Shown here: positions 43,815 through 53,438 of the stretch, one piece after another
Layout of the letters: every line of letters begins with the position of its first letter
How positions within the stretch are numbered: the stretch's first letter is position 1
From: Lysobacter sp. Root76
GTDB lineage: Bacteria; Pseudomonadota; Gammaproteobacteria; Xanthomonadales; Xanthomonadaceae
Length of the DNA: 64,000 bases
NCBI RefSeq assembly: GCF_001428685.1
Contig: NZ_LMIK01000001.1
Location: 657,288-721,287 of the forward strand
Reading direction: 5' to 3'
Notes under the pieces: model-generated
Databases searched by the model: none
What the model was told of the DNA's origin: nothing
What the model saw: only the letters and a program-made list of their open reading frames with translations
Translations under genes and position numbers: made by a program

Positions 43815-46800
43815 GGGCGGCCCTCCTCGTGCGTCGCATCCCGCGGCGGCGTCGGCCTCGGGTCGACGATGGGGTGCTGGTTGGCGGAATCGGTGCCCTG
43901 CTGCGGACTGCGCGCGGGCTTGCTTTCCAGGCGCAGCGGGCGCGTTCTGGTCTCGGTTTCCGGTGCGCTCACTTCGCCCTGCGTGCGCCGGGCCTTGACC
44001 TGCTCGAGCACAGGGTTCGAACAACTGCCCTCGACGAAGTCGGCGCGATGCAGTTCGCCGTTCTTCAGGTCGAGGAACAGGCTGTCCGCATCGCCCAGGT
44101 TGCGGTTGCTGCTGGTGGTCAGGCGCGCGCCGACCGGCAGCGTGGCCGCGTCGACCTTCAGCGTGTGGCTCATCGGCGGCAGGCCCGCGTAGCTGTACTT
44201 GCCTTCCGAGTCGCTGATCATCCAGGTGCCGTCGCTGAAGTAGAGGCGCACACCGGGGATGCCCAGTTCCTCGCGGTCCTGCACGTGGTTGGCGTTGCAG
44301 TCGACGAAGATCTTGCCGAGCACGAGCGTCTCGTCGGAGAACACGCCGCCGGTGACGCGCACGCGGTACTCCGCACGGTTGGACGGGATCACCGACGGCC
44401 TGGGTTGCAGCGTCGCCGGGTCCACGCAGCCGCCGGCGATCGAGCAGCCGAAGGCCTGCGCGCGGTTGATGCCGTCGCCCTGCTGACTGCCCACGCCGAC
44501 GCGGACGCGGTAGGTCAGTACGGTCTGGCCGCCGACGGCCAGCGGACCGGTATCGAACGACAAGGTCGGGCCCGGACGGCCGAGCGGTTCGGCGATCGCC
44601 GCGCCGTTGGCCCGCGCAGTGCCGGCGATGTAGGTGAAGCCCGGCGGCAGGCGGTCGAGGACGTTGACGGTCTGCACGGCGGCGCCCGCGGTCTGGCGGA
44701 TGGTGATCGTGTAGAGCACGGTGTCGCCCACTTCCGCGATGCGGCGGTCGCCGGTCTTGACGATCACCAGGCCCGGTGCGATCGCCGGGTCCAGCGGAAT
44801 GTGGTTGTGGACCACGCCCGCGGTGCCCGACCCGGTGCTCAGGGTGAGGTAGTAGGTCGTGCCCGTGCCCACCGGAGCGGTCGGCGCGGTCGGGTTCGGC
44901 TGCACCTGGTAGGTCGTGCCGGGCGCACCTGGCGGCGACAGTGTTGTGGTCTCGACCGGAATCAGCGTCGAGCGGAACGTGTAGCCCGCTGGCGGCGTCA
45001 CCGCGAGCAGGAACTCGCAGCGGCTCGGCGCGCCGGGCGCGAACAGGAACTGGTAGAAGCCCTGGCTGCCGACGGTCATCGAGATCGACGCGCCGTTGAG
45101 CGTGTAACCACCGCCGGCCGCATTGAGGATGCTCGTGGCCGGGTCGTAGCCGGCGCAGGTGCCGACCGGCGTCAGCGTCACGATCGAGCCCGGAACCGGG
45201 TCGCGCGTGACCGCATCGTAGACCACGCCGTTCGGATCCACTGGCAGACTCTGCTGCGGCAGTTCCCGGCCGGGCGCGAGCACGACCTCGAGCTGGGTCA
45301 GGTTGCCATCGGTGATGCGGCAGCTGCTCTGGGTGCCGCCGGCGATCGCCGCGGCCGCATCGCAAGGCGCGGCCGGGCCCGCGGCGGTCTCGCCGCTGAC
45401 GGGCAGGCCCCAGACCGCGCGCGTGTCGGGATCGCGGAAGCGGATGGTCCAGCGCACGCCGGGCACGACGTCGGCGAAACGGTAGCGGCCGCCGGCGCCG
45501 GTGGTCGTGGTTTTCGCCACGATGCCGGTTGCCGGGTCGACCAGTTCCACGGTCCACCCGTCGAGACGGCGGTCGCCGCCGTCCAGCAGCGTGTCGTCGC
45601 CGCCGATGTCGTACCACACGGTACCCGACACCGCAGCGGCGACCTGCACCTGCGTCGGCAGGCGGCAGGCGTTCTGCGTGATCGCGGGGTCGCAAACGGG
45701 CAGCGTGGCGACATCGCCCTCGAAGCCGCCGCGTTCCACGGCGGTCGGACGGTGCGCAGCGTCTTCTCCGCCGCCTTCGACCAGCACGGCGTTGTGAATC
45801 GTCCCATTCGCGCCGGCGTTCGCGCCGACCAGCACCGGAACATCGATGCGATCGGCGCGGGTGGCGCCGCTGGCGATCACGACCGCGCTGGTGCAGGCGA
45901 AGCGGTCCGCGCCGGCGGCGCCGGTGCAGGTCCAGCCGCTGCCGACCGGCGTCGCGGTCAAGGTGACGCCCGGCGGCAGACGGTCCTCGACAGTGTAGTC
46001 GCCCGAGCTGGCCTTCGGACCGACGTTGCGCACCGTGATGGTGTAACGCGCCGCGTTGTTGGCGGTGAAGCGCGCCGGGTCGGCGGTCTTGCCGACCACC
46101 AGGTCCGGCGAATCGGCGACCTCGCCGAAGTTGTTGTCGATCGAATGCGCGCCCGGCGCCAGCACGATGCCGCTGATGGCCGAGGGCGTGGTGCTTTGCG
46201 GGGTCGAGGTGCCGGTGGAGGCGCCGCCGATCGTGCCCGGCGTGGTGATGCCGTTGGTGCTGCCCGGCGGCTGCGTCGGTTCGGTGACGATATACGTGCC
46301 CGGACGCAGGGTCGGGAATGCGTAGCGGCCGTCGGCATCGGTAGTCGCGGTCAGATTGACGGCGGCGCCCAGGTCGTCCGTGCCCGTCAACACCACGGTC
46401 ACGTTCGGGATGCCGGTCTCGTCGCTGTCGATCACGCCGTCGTTGTCGTTGTCGAAGTACACGCGGCCGCTGATGGCGCTGGACGCCTGCACCGGGGTCT
46501 CGATGCGGCAGGCGTTCTGGGTGATCGCCGGATCGCACACGGGCAGGCCGCCGACGTTGCCGTCGAAATCGGTCTGTTCCGTCGGCGTGGGCAGGCGCGC
46601 CGGCGATTCGCCGCCGCCGCGCACGATCACCGCATTGATGAGCGGCGAAGCGGCGGCCGCGGCGGCGGTGACGTCCACGCGCACGTCGATGTCGCCCGGA
46701 TGCGTGTCGCCCGCGGCGAGCGCCTGGGTGCTGGCGCACTGGAAGCTCACCGCACCGGCGGCGCCCGTGCAGGTCCAGCCCGTGCCGCCGGGCGTGGCGG

Positions 46801-49800
46801 CGAGCACGACGCCCGCAGGCAGGCGATCGTCGACGGTATACGAGCCGACGGTCGCCGCGTTGCCGGCGTTGCGCACGCGCACCGTGTAGTGGCTCTCGGT
46901 ACCGACGGTGAAGGTCCCCGGAGTGGCGGCCTTGGTCACGCGCAGGTCGGGGGAATCGGCGATCTCGCCGAAATTGTTGTCGATGGACGACTGCCCCGCA
47001 GGCAGCACGATCGCGCTGATCGCGGACGGCAGGGTGCCGCGCGGCGTCGCAGTGCCGCTGGTGGCGCCGCCTACCGTGCCCGCCGTGGCGAGGCCGTTGG
47101 AGGTCGCCGGCGGTTGGGTCGGCTCGGTCACGGTGTAGGTGCCGGGGCGCAGGCCCGAGAAGACGTAGGCGCCGTCGGCGTCGGTGGTGGTGGTGAGGCT
47201 GACCGCGGCGCCATCGGCATCGGTGCCGGTCAGCGTGACGGTGACGCCCGCGATACCGGTTTCGCCGCTGTCGATCGTGCCGTCGTCGTCGTGGTCGAAG
47301 TACACGCGGCCGCTGAGGCTCGCGGGCATGATCTCGCCGAAGTTGTAGTCCACCGCAGCCTGGTTGACGCCGAGCGCGATCGCGGTGATCGCCGACGGAG
47401 TCACCGACGGCACGGTCGCGGCGCCGCCGACGCTGCCCGCCACGGTGCGGCCATTGAGCGTGCCGGTCGGCTGGCTCGGCTCGGTCACCACGTAGCTGCC
47501 CGGCAGCAGGCCGGTGAAGCTGTAGGAACCGTCCGGCGCCGTCGTCGTGGTGCGGTTGACCGGGTTGCCGTCCTGGTCGGTGCCGCTGAGGACGATCGTC
47601 ACCCCGGCGATGCCCGCCTCGCTGGCGTCGATGACGCCGTCGTTGTCGGGATCCAGCCATACGCGGCCGGCCAGCGACGAGCCGCTCGGCGTCTCGCCGA
47701 AGTTGAATTCGGTGGCGCTGGCGCCGGTGCTCAGGTCGATCTGCGAAATGCGGTCGGTGGTGGCCGCGTCCGGCGACACGCCGGTGCCGGGCGCGCAGCC
47801 TGTGGCGCAGGCGACGCCGTCGATCAGGCCCGGATTCACCGCGGTCGGACGATTGATGTAATTCCCGGCCGGCAGCGTTTCCCGCAGCGTGTAGACGATC
47901 GTCGGATCGAGATCGCTGAACTGGTAGAAGCCGTTCGCATCGGTGACGGCGGTGGTGATCACCGCACCGGTGGCGGCGTTGAGCAGCTCGACGGGGGTGC
48001 TGGCGATCGGGCTGTCGGTGCCGGCGTTGCGCACGTTGTTGAAGTCGTTGTCGACATAGACGAAGCCCGACAGGCTCGCGCGCCGCAACTCGGGGAAGTT
48101 GTAGCGCACGCCGTCGACGTCGGCGCCGACCACGATGCCGGTGTAGGCCGAATTCGGCGTGCCGGCGGCGTAGCTGCCGCCGAGCGACGGCGCATCCGGG
48201 CCCGCGCTAGGGGGATCGACCGGGCCGTTGTTATAGCCGGTCGGCTGCGACTGGGTGATCGTGTAGCCGGCGCCGCCAGACGGCGCCAGATTGTCGAAGC
48301 GATAGTTGCCGTCCGCATCGGTGGTGGCGGTCAGGTTGACCGGGTTGCCGTAAGCGTCGACGCCGGTCAGTGCGATGGCTACACCGGCCAGGCGCGGCTC
48401 GCCCGCAGCGGCCTGCGGCGTGCCGCCGTTGCTGCCCGCGCGGTCGCGGTCGTTGAATACGGTGCCGGCGAGCGAAGAGCCCGTGACCGCGAGCGGCACG
48501 GTGGTCGTGTTGTTGCTCGGATCTTCTTCGACCTGCTCGGTCGTGACCGTGGCCGTGTTGTTCGCCGTTCCACCGGCCGGGACCACGTCCCAACGCGACG
48601 GCACCAGGACGCGCACGCGGCCGAGGTCGCCCGGGGTGAAGGTGAGATCGCCCAGGTTGCAGGTGACGGTGCTGCCCGCCAGCACGCAGGTGCCGGTGCC
48701 GTTGGGCACCTCGTCGCCGCCCAGGCTCGGACCGACCTTCTGCCAGGTAATCGGGCCGGTCACCACCAGACCCGCCGGCAGCGTATCGGCGATCACCGTG
48801 CCGGTGCCGTTGAGCGGGCTCGAACCGGAGCGGTCGAGCGAAAGGCTCGAGCCCGGCCCGGCGTTGGCGCCTTCCACCACATAGACGAAGGGCTGGCGCA
48901 CGGTGACCGTGGCGACCTGAGCCGGCAATGCGACGGTGGGGTCGTTGCTCGGCGCAGGCGCCGCCAGCACGATGCGCTTGGCGATACGCAGGTCCGAACG
49001 CGAGCGGATCGTGGTCGACTCGCCCTCTTCGTTGTTGGCCGGGTTGGTGTCCGATTCGACGGAAGACGCGACCGCGATGTTCTGCAGCGTGTCGCCCGCC
49101 GCGCCCGGCGGCGTTTCGTACTGGTAGCGCAGGTACAGTGCGCCGGTCGCGCCCGCGGCGACCACGCCTTCCACGTTGCTGGCGAAACCCGCGCCCGGCA
49201 CGGGACACACCACGGTCAGCGGCGCGCCGACCATGGGGTTGGTGCCGGCGGTGATGGTGCAAGCGGCCACGGAGAACGGGCCGCCCGGGGTGGCGGAGGC
49301 GCCGATGAAGCGCACCGTGCGACCGACCGGCGGGGTCATCGTGTCGGTGATGGCCACGCCGTTGGCGACCGAGGGGCCGTTGTTGGTGACGCGCACCCGG
49401 TACGTGAGGGCGTTGCGGCTCAGGTCGTTCGGATCGAAACCGAGCGGATCGAGACCGCCGGCGAAACCGGTGTCGACCTTGTTGGTCAACAGGTCGACCG
49501 CATTGCCCGAGAAGGTCAGCGTGGCCGACTTCTGGTCGTCGGCCGCCGTCGCGACCGCGTTGTATTCGAAGTCGCCCGAGGCGTCGGTGCCGCTGCTCGG
49601 GCCCGAGAACGCGAAATCGGCGACGTTGGTGAACTGCCGGCCCGCGCTGCCGCCGGGATTGTTGTTCGGCCGGATGACCAGGTTGAGGCTCTGGGTGTTG
49701 CCGCTGGCCATATTCAGCGCCGGGCACGTCACCGTCACGGTGCCGCTGGCGCCGGAGGTGAAATACGAGGTGCCGCCGGCGGCCGGCGCGGTGCTCACGC

Positions 49801-52354
49801 CCGCATCGGCAGCGACCGTGCACGCGGTGGTACCGGGCGTGCGCGTCGCGGAAATCAGCACGAAGCCCGCATCGGTCGCTGGCAGGGTGATGATGTCGCG
49901 ATAGACGACGCCGTTGGCCGCGGACGGACCGGCGTTGCGATAGTCGATGCGATAGGTCGAGTTCACGCCTTCCTGGCCGACCGCACCGGAGGTGATGACC
50001 TTGGCCGTCGTCTGCACGTTGGCCACGCGCGGAATCCGCACGAAGTCCTGCGCGCTGTTGTTGCTGGCGTCGATTTCGCCGACCGAGCCGGCCACCGCAG
50101 CGTCCACACCCACGCCCGCCGTGTTGCAGCGCGCGCCGGTGCGGATCGCGCCATTGCAGTTCGGATTCTGGCCGACGCTGTCGGTCAGCGGCCCGGTAAC
50201 GTCGACCGTGATGGTCGCGCTCGCGCCCGCGGCAAGCGCGTTGGCGCCCGAGCGGCAGGTCACGCTGCCGCCGGCGGTGACGCCGCAGGTCCAACCCGCC
50301 GGCCCGCTCACCGTGGCGCTGGAGCGCCCGTTGATCCAGCCCGGAATGGCCGGATCGTTGACGACCACACCGGCAGTCGCATCGGGGCCGGCGTTCGAGA
50401 CGACGAGCGTGTAGCTCATCGTCGTGTACGTCGTCGGCAAGGTGTTGTCGGCGTCGCCCGGGCCGTTGGTCTGCTTCGTGATCGAGAGATCGGCGCGCGC
50501 ATCGGTGGTGCGGACGCCGGCGCCGGCGCAGTCGTTCGAGGTGTTCGGATCGATATCCAGACCGCCGCCGGTCAACGGCTCGCGCGAGCCGCCGGAGCCA
50601 CCCGTGCAGGCATTGTTGGTGAGCGTGCCGGGCGCGCGAGCCCGGGTCACCAGCGCAAGTGCCGGCGCATTGGCTCCGGCTACCAGCGGCAACGCGGACG
50701 CATTGAGCGAACAGGTCACGATCTGCTGCGCGGGCGGGCCGCCATAGGCGTTCGCCGAACAGGTCCAAGGGCCGGAGGCGCTGACGAATTCCTCGCCGGG
50801 CGCCAGCGTGTCGACGATGTCCACCTGCCCGGTGCTGGGACGCGGGCCGATATTGCGCAGGTTGATCGTCGAGGTCATGCGGCTGTCGGCATCGGAGCCG
50901 ATGCCGTTCCACACCGCGACCACGCCCGGCACTTTGGTCTTGCCGCTGAGCTGCAGATCGGCACCGTCGGTAAGCACGGTGAACGTCGCGCTGCCGGTAT
51001 TGTTCGCGGGGTTCGGATCGGCGGTCGTGGAGGTGATGGTCGCGGTATTGGTCTGATTGCCGCTGCTGCCGGGGCCGCTGGCCGGCACCAAGGCCTGCAC
51101 GGTGAAGGTATCGGTGGCGCCGCTGGCGTAGTTGCTCGCACGGCTGCAGGTGATGACGGTGTCGCCCGACGAGACCGCGCAAGTCCAGCCCGCCGGTGCG
51201 ACATGGCCGGTGATCAGGAAGCCCGCCGGCATCGTGTCGGAGAAGCTGACGTTGGCCGCCGCGTTCGGGCCGCTGTTGTGCGTGGTCAGGGTGAAGGTGA
51301 TCGCCTGACCGGAAATCGCCGGGGCCGGCGCCGCCGTCTTGGCGATGTCCAGGTCCGCGCCCGGGACGACGGCTGTGCCGACATCGTCGGTGTTGTCGCC
51401 CGGAATCGGATCGGGGGTGCCGCTGGCGTTGACGGTCGCGCTGTTGACGATCGTGCCGCCGCTGGCCGTCACCCGTGCGCGGAACGTGTAGCTGGCCGTG
51501 GCGTTGACCGCCAGCGTGCCCGCGAACGTGCCGTTGGCGCCCGAGAACGTCCAGCCGGCGCCCGTCGCGCTACCCGCCACGAACGTCGTGCCCGAGGGCA
51601 GCGTGTCGACGACGTTGAAATTGGTCGAGGCGGACGGCCCGTTGTTGCGGACCTGGATCGTGTAGGTGATCTCGGCGCCGGCGACTACGGGATCGGGGTT
51701 GGCGGTCTTGGCGATCGAAAGATTGCCCGCGTTGGTCAAGGTCGTGACCTGTACCGCGCTGTTGTTCGCGGCGTTGGTGTCGCCGGCGAAAAACGGATCG
51801 GCCGGGCTCAGGCCTGCGAGCGGCGTGGACGCCGGCGGCACCGGCGCGCGGCCGATGGCGCTGCGCACCGTAATGACCCCGGGACTCAGGCCGACCGTCG
51901 AGACCTGCAACTGGAAGCTCATTGGCGCGCCGCCGCCGAGCGTTCCGACGAGCGTGCCGACGTTGCAGCGGATGCGCGTCGGCGTGCCGACGTCCGCGGC
52001 GCAGAACGCAGGCAGGTTCACCGCCGTCGTGCCCGCGGGAATGTCGAACAGCGCGACGACGTTCGCCGCCGTATCAGCCGCGCCGTTCTGGATCGTGTAG
52101 TCGTAGGTGACGATGCCGCCGGCGGGCGTCGGGTCGGACGCGCCGTCGGAGAGATCGGTGATCTGCAGATCGACGGCGAGCGCAGCGGGCGCCCAGCCGA
52201 CGAGCATCAATACCAGCACCGCGCCGGCGGCGCGCATGGCATGACCGCAGCGGCGTGCGTAGCGGGGCGAGGATCCGCCTTCCAGGCCGCTATCGGCGTC
52301 ATTGCAAGCCGCAGCTTTCGCGCCGGCACGGCGCGACCACATCGTCCATTTCAT
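43811..52354 (-). CDS. giant DUF11/SdrD B-type repeat surface protein
   Basis: A 2847-aa protein. I use the ATG at 52354, with GGGGA upstream; a GTG at 52402 is possible. A long N-region precedes a hydrophobic signal (AVLVLMLVGWAPAALA). Then come about eight DUF11-type domains (such as LSIAKTANPDPVVAGAEITYTIQVRNNGPSAS, cut here to its ends LSIAKTANP and VRNNGP), then a C-terminal half with about seven SdrD B/Cna B-type domains carrying calcium-like loops (DPDNDGVID, DHDDDGTID, DNDNDGVID) and three more DUF11 units. A polar Pro-rich tail has no LPXTG, autotransporter barrel or T1SS repeats. It fits an extended surface adhesin or filament. Length, repeat count and lack of its own anchor suggest dependence on the barrel and OmpA-like proteins downstream. 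Confidence 0.85.
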   Translation of the reverse strand: MKWTMWSRRAGAKAAACNDADSGLEGGSSPRYARRCGHAMRAAGAVLVLMLVGWAPAALAVDLQITDLSDGASDPTPAGGIVTYDYTIQNGAADTAANVVALFDIPAGTTAVNLPAFCAADVGTPTRIRCNVGTLVGTLGGGAPMSFQLQVSTVGLSPGVITVRSAIGRAPVPPASTPLAGLSPADPFFAGDTNAANNSAVQVTTLTNAGNLSIAKTANPDPVVAGAEITYTIQVRNNGPSASTNFNVVDTLPSGTTFVAGSATGAGWTFSGANGTFAGTLAVNATASYTFRARVTASGGTIVNSATVNASGTPDPIPGDNTDDVGTAVVPGADLDIAKTAAPAPAISGQAITFTLTTHNSGPNAAANVSFSDTMPAGFLITGHVAPAGWTCAVSSGDTVITCSRASNYASGATDTFTVQALVPASGPGSSGNQTNTATITSTTADPNPANNTGSATFTVLTDGADLQLSGKTKVPGVVAVWNGIGSDADSRMTSTINLRNIGPRPSTGQVDIVDTLAPGEEFVSASGPWTCSANAYGGPPAQQIVTCSLNASALPLVAGANAPALALVTRARAPGTLTNNACTGGSGGSREPLTGGGLDIDPNTSNDCAGAGVRTTDARADLSITKQTNGPGDADNTLPTTYTTMSYTLVVSNAGPDATAGVVVNDPAIPGWINGRSSATVSGPAGWTCGVTAGGSVTCRSGANALAAGASATITVDVTGPLTDSVGQNPNCNGAIRTGARCNTAGVGVDAAVAGSVGEIDASNNSAQDFVRIPRVANVQTTAKVITSGAVGQEGVNSTYRIDYRNAGPSAANGVVYRDIITLPATDAGFVLISATRTPGTTACTVAADAGVSTAPAAGGTSYFTSGASGTVTVTCPALNMASGNTQSLNLVIRPNNNPGGSAGRQFTNVADFAFSGPSSGTDASGDFEYNAVATAADDQKSATLTFSGNAVDLLTNKVDTGFAGGLDPLGFDPNDLSRNALTYRVRVTNNGPSVANGVAITDTMTPPVGRTVRFIGASATPGGPFSVAACTITAGTNPMVGAPLTVVCPVPGAGFASNVEGVVAAGATGALYLRYQYETPPGAAGDTLQNIAVASSVESDTNPANNEEGESTTIRSRSDLRIAKRIVLAAPAPSNDPTVALPAQVATVTVRQPFVYVVEGANAGPGSSLSLDRSGSSPLNGTGTVIADTLPAGLVVTGPITWQKVGPSLGGDEVPNGTGTCVLAGSTVTCNLGDLTFTPGDLGRVRVLVPSRWDVVPAGGTANNTATVTTEQVEEDPSNNTTTVPLAVTGSSLAGTVFNDRDRAGSNGGTPQAAAGEPRLAGVAIALTGVDAYGNPVNLTATTDADGNYRFDNLAPSGGAGYTITQSQPTGYNNGPVDPPSAGPDAPSLGGSYAAGTPNSAYTGIVVGADVDGVRYNFPELRRASLSGFVYVDNDFNNVRNAGTDSPIASTPVELLNAATGAVITTAVTDANGFYQFSDLDPTIVYTLRETLPAGNYINRPTAVNPGLIDGVACATGCAPGTGVSPDAATTDRISQIDLSTGASATEFNFGETPSGSSLAGRVWLDPDNDGVIDASEAGIAGVTIVLSGTDQDGNPVNRTTTTAPDGSYSFTGLLPGSYVVTEPSQPTGTLNGRTVAGSVGGAATVPSVTPSAITAIALGVNQAAVDYNFGEIMPASLSGRVYFDHDDDGTIDSGETGIAGVTVTLTGTDADGAAVSLTTTTDADGAYVFSGLRPGTYTVTEPTQPPATSNGLATAGTVGGATSGTATPRGTLPSAISAIVLPAGQSSIDNNFGEIADSPDLRVTKAATPGTFTVGTESHYTVRVRNAGNAATVGSYTVDDRLPAGVVLAATPGGTGWTCTGAAGAVSFQCASTQALAAGDTHPGDIDVRVDVTAAAAAASPLINAVIVRGGGESPARLPTPTEQTDFDGNVGGLPVCDPAITQNACRIETPVQASSAISGRVYFDNDNDGVIDSDETGIPNVTVVLTGTDDLGAAVNLTATTDADGRYAFPTLRPGTYIVTEPTQPPGSTNGITTPGTIGGASTGTSTPQSTTPSAISGIVLAPGAHSIDNNFGEVADSPDLVVGKTADPARFTANNAARYTITVRNVGPKASSGDYTVEDRLPPGVTLTATPVGSGWTCTGAAGADRFACTSAVVIASGATRADRIDVPVLVGANAGANGTIHNAVLVEGGGEDAAHRPTAVERGGFEGDVATLPVCDPAITQNACRLPTQVQVAAAVSGTVWYDIGGDDTLLDGGDRRLDGWTVELVDPATGIVAKTTTTGAGGRYRFADVVPGVRWTIRFRDPDTRAVWGLPVSGETAAGPAAPCDAAAAIAGGTQSSCRITDGNLTQLEVVLAPGRELPQQSLPVDPNGVVYDAVTRDPVPGSIVTLTPVGTCAGYDPATSILNAAGGGYTLNGASISMTVGSQGFYQFLFAPGAPSRCEFLLAVTPPAGYTFRSTLIPVETTTLSPPGAPGTTYQVQPNPTAPTAPVGTGTTYYLTLSTGSGTAGVVHNHIPLDPAIAPGLVIVKTGDRRIAEVGDTVLYTITIRQTAGAAVQTVNVLDRLPPGFTYIAGTARANGAAIAEPLGRPGPTLSFDTGPLAVGGQTVLTYRVRVGVGSQQGDGINRAQAFGCSIAGGCVDPATLQPRPSVIPSNRAEYRVRVTGGVFSDETLVLGKIFVDCNANHVQDREELGIPGVRLYFSDGTWMISDSEGKYSYAGLPPMSHTLKVDAATLPVGARLTTSSNRNLGDADSLFLDLKNGELHRADFVEGSCSNPVLEQVKARRTQGEVSAPETETRTRPLRLESKPARSPQQGTDSANQHPIVDPRPTPPRDATHEEGRP
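45660..47335 (-). repeat. tandem duplication of an ~843-bp SdrD B + DUF11 unit
   Basis: Two adjacent units each encode SGRVYFD, an EF-like loop, TEPTQPP, SPDL(R/V)V, a DUF11 domain ending WTCTGAAGA, and VCDPAITQNACR. The same marker codons recur about 843 bp (281 codons) apart, at roughly 46505/45663 and 47291/46449. Both lie in frame within the giant surface gene. Confidence 0.75.
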
Positions 52355-52468
52355 GTTTCGAATCCCCAATCCGCCCGGTAACCGCAGGTCGTCGATATGC
52401 ACAGCTTTGGCGCGAACGCAGGCATGGCCGCATCGCGTCAGCGAGTGCGGCGCCCTGCCCTTATCTGA

Positions 52469-52487
52469 TTCACCGGTAACCGGTGAA
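52469..52487. promoter_or_regulatory. perfect 19-bp palindrome upstream of the giant surface gene
   Basis: TTCACCGGTAACCGGTGAA is an exact inverted repeat of nine bases around a central A. It lies in the 245-bp gap between the giant gene (start 52354) and the response-regulator gene (stop 52600), 115 bp above the giant gene's start. Strong operator candidate; the factor is unknown. Confidence 0.7.
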
Positions 52488-52599
52488 ATCCCCTTCGCGA
52501 TGTACGGCGCGCGATGCGATCAGCGACGCCCAGTGGCGGCACCGTAGAGGCCGATCGGGTTCAACTCAATGACCGATCTTCAAGAAAACTTTCAAATCT

Positions 52600-53322
52600 T
52601 CACGCCGGGGTCGGCGCGGTTTCTTCTTCGGTGGAAAACACGAAGCCCCCGCGGTAGATTGCGCGCACGGGGAGGCGCAGCTGCCTGTTCGACAGTTTTT
52701 TCCGCAAACGGTGTACGAGAACGTCCAGACGATGGGGATCGAAATCCGACGTGCCATCCGACAGGCGTTCGATCAGCGCATCGCGCGCGATCGCCTCGCC
52801 GGGCCGTTCCATGAGACTTTCCAGCAAGATCTTCTCGCTGCCCGAGAGTTCGAACGCTTGGCCATCGGGCGCCCGCAGCGACCAACCGCCGTCGGCGAGC
52901 CGCCATGTCTGCGCCTGCGTCGGCGCTGCGTTTCGCATGCGACGCGCCACGCTGCGCAGGGTGGCCGCAAGTACGATCAGATCCGTGGGCTTGGGCAGAT
53001 ACGCGTCGGCGCCGCTGCTCAGACCGAGCGCCTGCTCGGCCGGCAGCGCACGCGCGGTCAGCATGACCTTTCCGATGTCCATGCGATCGCTCAGGCGCCG
53101 CAGGACGGAATAGCCGTCTTCGCCGGGCAGCCCGACGTCGAGCACCACGAGGTCGAATTCCATTTGTGCGCTGGCGCGCCAGAACGCTTCGGCGCTGGGG
53201 CAGGCGATGACGCGAAAACCATGTTCTTCCAGTCCGGCTGCGAGTTCTTCGAGAAGATCCGGATCGTCTTCGATCACAGCCACCCGCTCTCGAGGCCCGC
53301 GCCCCTGCATCCCTTGCTCCAT
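52600..53322 (-). CDS. OmpR/PhoB-type response regulator
   Basis: A 240-aa regulator. The receiver domain, residues 13-125, has VAVIEDDPDLLEELAAGLEE (acidic pair), LVVLDVGLPGEDGYSVL (phospho-Asp near residue 61), VMLTARA (Thr) and AYLPKPTD (Lys). The C-terminal winged helix, 140-230, reads FELSGSEKILLESLMERPGEAI and DVLVHRLRKKLSNRQLRLPVRAIYRGGFVF. The ATG at 53322 has AGGGGGAG upstream. It is divergent from the histidine kinase gene (116-bp gap) and lies directly upstream of the giant surface operon in the same direction, so it is the natural candidate to control it. Confidence 0.95.
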   Translation of the reverse strand: MEQGMQGRGPRERVAVIEDDPDLLEELAAGLEEHGFRVIACPSAEAFWRASAQMEFDLVVLDVGLPGEDGYSVLRRLSDRMDIGKVMLTARALPAEQALGLSSGADAYLPKPTDLIVLAATLRSVARRMRNAAPTQAQTWRLADGGWSLRAPDGQAFELSGSEKILLESLMERPGEAIARDALIERLSDGTSDFDPHRLDVLVHRLRKKLSNRQLRLPVRAIYRGGFVFSTEEETAPTPA

Positions 53323-53438
53323 CGTCGCTCCCCCTGCGCGTACGCGCCCCCTGCGCGCACACCGCGGGGAGTATACGGCTCCGGGGGACGGCGTAACCTC
53401 GCCGCAAGCGCGCGCCCCCGTTCAGCATCCTGTCCCAG

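Noticed and set aside
45000-48500. CRISPR-like or IS-like repeats
   Set aside because: The repetition is in frame within a coding sequence and follows protein-domain boundaries; there are no short identical direct repeats with spacers.
43739-52381. A 2,880-codon open frame on the + strand opposite the giant surface gene
   Set aside because: It is an antisense product of high GC and biased codons. Its translation is Arg/Ala/Gly/Val-rich without domains, while the minus strand shows clear DUF11 and SdrD repeats.
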